A stretch of DNA of 64,000 nucleotides. Origin: Diphasiastrum complanatum. Lineage: Eukaryota > Streptophyta > Lycopodiopsida > Lycopodiales > Lycopodiaceae. The DNA is taken from the NCBI GenBank assembly GCA_029204225.1, contig CM055110.1, forward strand, positions 47,714,921 through 47,778,920, read 5' to 3'. Made by a program: the position numbers and the translations under genes. Positions 61,245 through 64,000 of this stretch are shown here, one piece after another; the first letter of the stretch is position 1, and every line of letters starts with the position of its first letter. Below the pieces are notes generated by a model, which saw only the letters and a list, made by a program, of their open reading frames with translations, had not been told where the DNA came from and did not search any database.

Positions 61245-62220
61245 GTCCTTAATGAGTCAGGCAAATTGGAAGGTGCCAACAACTATGCAGTTTGGAATTC
61301 AAACTGAAGAACATTTTGATGGAAACGGAGCTATGGGAGATCGTGACAGGTGAAGAGACAAGGCCAGTGATTGAAGAAGATCAGCGGGCATTTGATAGGA
61401 GAAAACGAAAAGCCCAGAATGTCAACAACTTATCAGTTAGAGATGCAATTATTACCTATATTTCAGATTCAGAAGGACCAAAAGAAGCGTGAGATACATT
61501 GAAGGCATTGTTTGAAATGACAAATACATCTCCAATACTATTTCTGAAGATGAAGTTGCATACATTGCGGATGGATGATGGTGCAACTATTGCCGATCAC
61601 ATACTGAAGATCAAAGAGATCCATGACTAATTAGCAGCAATTGGTCATGGAGCGAGTACAAGATCGTGAGATTGTGCAATTGACATTGAATAGTCTGAGT
61701 GAGTCACATCAGATGTTTGTCACGAGTATAGCCACAAGAGAAAATCTTCCAACATATGAAAAACTAGATGGATTGCTTTTGCAAGAAGAGCAACGTCAAG
61801 AGAACTTGAATCATCGTAACAGGAGCTATGATCAAGCTCTTGCAGTTAGAGGATGAGGTGGAAGATTTGGCTGTGGAAGGTATCAATCAAGAGGAGGAAA
61901 CTCAGGTCGTGGATCATTTCAACAATTTCATGAGCAAGTCAATGATAGTCCGAATCAAGGCAATTGGAATCAAGGCCAGGTCAAGGACGCGGCTATTCAA
62001 GACAAAATAAACTTGAAAATTGTAGGTACTACAACAAACCTGGCCAATGGGAGCGTGAATGCTTCAAGAAACATAAGGAGATGGAACAAAGAAAAGACAA
62101 ATGGCAAGCGGGAAATTATGCTGATCAACATCAATTTGATGACTATTATTATGAAGACAATTATACTGATCAACATCAACACGATGATGATTAGTATGAA
62201 GACGATACAGGTGAGAGTCA
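61245..62220 (+). pseudogene. copia gag
   Basis: Starts in the conserved 'LEGANNYAVW' block, with a one-base deletion near 61308 before 'LKNILMETELWEI'. It continues 'LHTLRMDDGATIADHI' and, in another frame, 'IVQLTLNSLSESHQMF'. Stops occur near 61490 and 61628. The knuckle reads 'CRYYNKPGQWERECF': one Cys is Tyr and the His is Gln, so the zinc site is lost. This belongs with the pol that follows. Confidence 0.85.
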
Positions 62221-62223
62221 AAA

Positions 62224-64000
62224 TTGTTCATTACAGCATTAATGACAAGTGATGAAGCCAAGGATACCTGTTACATTGATAGTGATGCATCCAAGCACAT
62301 GACTTCAAGGAAAGAGTGGTTTTCAGAACTCAAGGAGACTGACAATGGTGATGAAGTTGGACAAGCTGATGGCAAATTGCTATCTGTTAAAGGAATTGGA
62401 GTGGTACCAGTGAAGTTAGCTAGCAAGAAGAGAAATCAGATAAGAAATGTGCAATATGTACCTGGCTTAGCTAACAATGTACTATATGTTGGGACGATGG
62501 CTGACCAACAACTCAAGGTTGAGTTTGACATTGACAAATGTCTTGTCAAAGACATCAAGAATCACTACAAAGTGATTGCTACAGGAGCTAGAGTCAATGG
62601 GAATTGACTCTACAAATTGAATGCGAGACCTTTTACTAAAGCTATGGTAAGCACTATTGATAGTCGAAGTGATCTCTGGCATCAAAGGTTTGGTCATATC
62701 AGTGCTCAAAGCTGGCAAATCCTTAAAAGAGGTAATCTAGCTGTTGGATTGTCTGATATCTCTTTTGAAGGAAAAATTTGTGAGGGTTTCATTTTCGGAA
62801 AACAGCATAGAGAGAGATTTCCCAAAGATGGAGCGAGAAGAGCCAATGGCATTCTTGATCTTGTTCATAGTGATCTGTGTGGTCCAATACAAACTAGGTC
62901 CATTAGTGGTTGTTACTATTTCATCACATTCATTGATGACTATAGTAGACATATCTGGATTTATTTCATAAGCAAGAAATCTGATGCTTTTACCAAGTTT
63001 AGAGAGTTCAAGGCTCTAGTTGAAAAACAAACAAGTTGTTATATTAAGACCCTCAGATCAAATGGTGGCGGTGAGTATTTCTCAACAGAATTGATAAATT
63101 TTTGCAAAGATCAGGGGATCAAGAGACAAACCACTACACCCTATTCCCCACAATAGAACGGAGTTGTAGAATGGAAAGATCCATTGTGGAGATGGCTAGG
63201 GCAATGCTTAAGATCAAGGGTTTGCCAATTACTTTTTGGGCAGAAGCATGCAACACAGCTACTCATATCTTGAATCGGTGTCCTACGAAGTCCGTGGAGG
63301 GTAAGGCACCTTACGAAGCTTTTATTGAAAAGAAACCTAATGTTTCTCATTTACGAGTATTTTGTTCTGATGCTTACGCTCATGTGCCTGATGAAAAATG
63401 CTTCTTGGTTTCCAAGGGGAGGTTCGAACCTGGGACCAAAGAAACTTTGGATGCCAAGCTAACCAGTTGAGAAGCTAGATGCAAAAGCTGTTAAGTGTAT
63501 TTTCCTTGGATATGATGAAAGAGCCAAGGCATACAAGGTGTATGACACATATGCACAAAATATCGTGATTTCCAGAGATGCTACTTTTGATGAGATGGGT
63601 CAAAATGACCAAATAAAATTGACAATTGATCCCTTTGATGATAAATTTAAAGTGCAAGTGAAGGAAGAAGTTGGTGTCGATATGAAAGAGCCAGTGGAAA
63701 AAGACAAGGTCAATAATGAGATTCCTAGGAAAGTGCCTAAGTGGTACTTGTCAGTAACAATTGATGCTAATAAGAGAGATACTCCCGAATCAAGTGAGCA
63801 AGGAGAGCTTACAAGATCAAGTAGAAATCGAAAACCTCCTGCAAGATTAGAGATGAATCTAGCCCTAATGGGTTCTATGCTCAAGGCTCAAGAACCAATT
63901 TTTTGATAAAGCAAAGGAGCACAAGGAGTGGCATGAAGCTATGGAAACAGAAATGGAAGCTATAACGAAAAATAGGATGTGGAACTTGGTTGAGCTACCT
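62224..64000 (+). pseudogene. copia protease, integrase and start of RT (runs off the window)
   Basis: The protease motif reads 'CYIDSDASKHMTS', so the D-S-G active site has become D-S-D. A stop follows at 62605. The integrase has 'HQRFGHISAQSW', then 'LVHSDLCGPI', 'TLRSNGGGEYF' (second Asp mutated to Asn) and, after a stop at 63154 and a frameshift, 'VEMARAMLKIKGLP' and 'ATHILNRCPTKSVEGKAPYE'. A ~73 bp SINE-like insertion breaks the frame at 63399-63471. Afterwards 'VKCIFLGYDERAKAYKVYD' resumes the original copia frame. The final bases reach the start of the RT ('EWHEAMETEMEAI'). Active-site losses mark it as dead. Confidence 0.92.
63399..63471 (-). mobile_element. tRNA-derived SINE-like insertion
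   Basis: Relative to the conserved copia reading frame, this is ~73 bp of extra sequence. Its minus strand carries a box-A-like TCTCAACTGGTTAG (63457-63470) and a box-B-like GGTTCGAACCTCC (63419-63430), ~27 bp apart, in the order of RNA polymerase III promoters. The T-arm does not pair properly, so it is not a tRNA gene. A clear target duplication or poly(A) tail was not seen. Confidence 0.55.

Noticed and set aside
61997-62261. Minus-strand Ile/Val-rich frames resembling membrane segments
   Set aside because: They are antisense of the Asp/His-rich end of copia gag, so the hydrophobic composition is a coding shadow.
63399-63471. tRNA gene (reverse strand)
   Set aside because: Box A and box B are present, but acceptor, anticodon and T-stem pairing fail and the length is wrong. 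It fits a tRNA-derived insertion better.

Overview
The window looks like intergenic nuclear DNA of a land plant, rich in transposable elements. The evidence is: A+T-rich sequence; many Ty1/copia and Ty3/gypsy retrotransposon remnants whose primer-binding sites match plant initiator-tRNA-Met (TGGTATCAGAGC); very long (GA)n/(CT)n microsatellites; a short run of the plant telomere motif TTTAGGG; short spliceosomal introns; and a pseudogene of an aleurain-like cysteine protease. I cannot name the species. A non-seed plant such as a fern is only a guess. No prokaryotic operons, CRISPR arrays, rRNA genes or intact tRNA genes were seen.

Layout. 0-11.6 kb: minus-strand copia remnants (0.2-1.3 and 5.1-9.3 kb), a coiled-coil repeat-family ORF (2.8-4.4 kb), a ~450 bp direct-repeat pair, and an array of about 20 short palindromes (10.85-11.41 kb). 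13.8 kb: a gypsy RT scrap. 15.4-17.1 kb: the best host-like gene, a three-exon PARP/ADP-ribosyltransferase-like protein with TATA box and poly(A) signal. 18.1-19.7 kb: a CACTA-like terminus and a copia integrase fragment. 19.7-26.7 kb: a decayed multi-exon cut-and-paste transposase on the minus strand, interrupted by LTR insertions. 27.1-28.1 kb: the 3' end of a copia element of the same family as that at 22.2-24.2 kb, in the opposite orientation.

28.1-31.9 kb is the most unusual region. It is a compact cassette with a divergent, G-box-rich promoter. Leftward runs an acidic ORF of unknown function. Rightward runs an intact single-exon histone H3-fold protein with a lysine-poor short tail and a ~58-residue basic C-terminal extension, followed by a four-exon Ulp1-like (C48) cysteine protease domain.

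34.1-37.5 kb: an aleurain-like protease pseudogene ending next to a (CT)46 tract, a copia LTR with its PBS, and a broken HUH (Rep-type) endonuclease ORF with HLHFQ and YCLK motifs. 37.5-50 kb: mostly microsatellites, tandem duplications and unassigned DNA. 50-58.4 kb: an inverted copy of the 35 kb LTR, a gypsy-like protease fused to a second copy of the coiled-coil family, an LTR with internal minisatellite, and a minus-strand gypsy element (gag, zinc knuckle, protease, RT) with PBS and LTR. 59.6-64 kb: a plus-strand copia element running off the window, with a tRNA-derived SINE-like insertion in its pol ORF.

Nearly all protein-coding signal belongs to mobile elements, and most of it is broken. 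The likely exceptions are the PARP-like gene and the H3-like/Ulp1-like cassette. All family calls come from reading motifs by eye; no database search was run.
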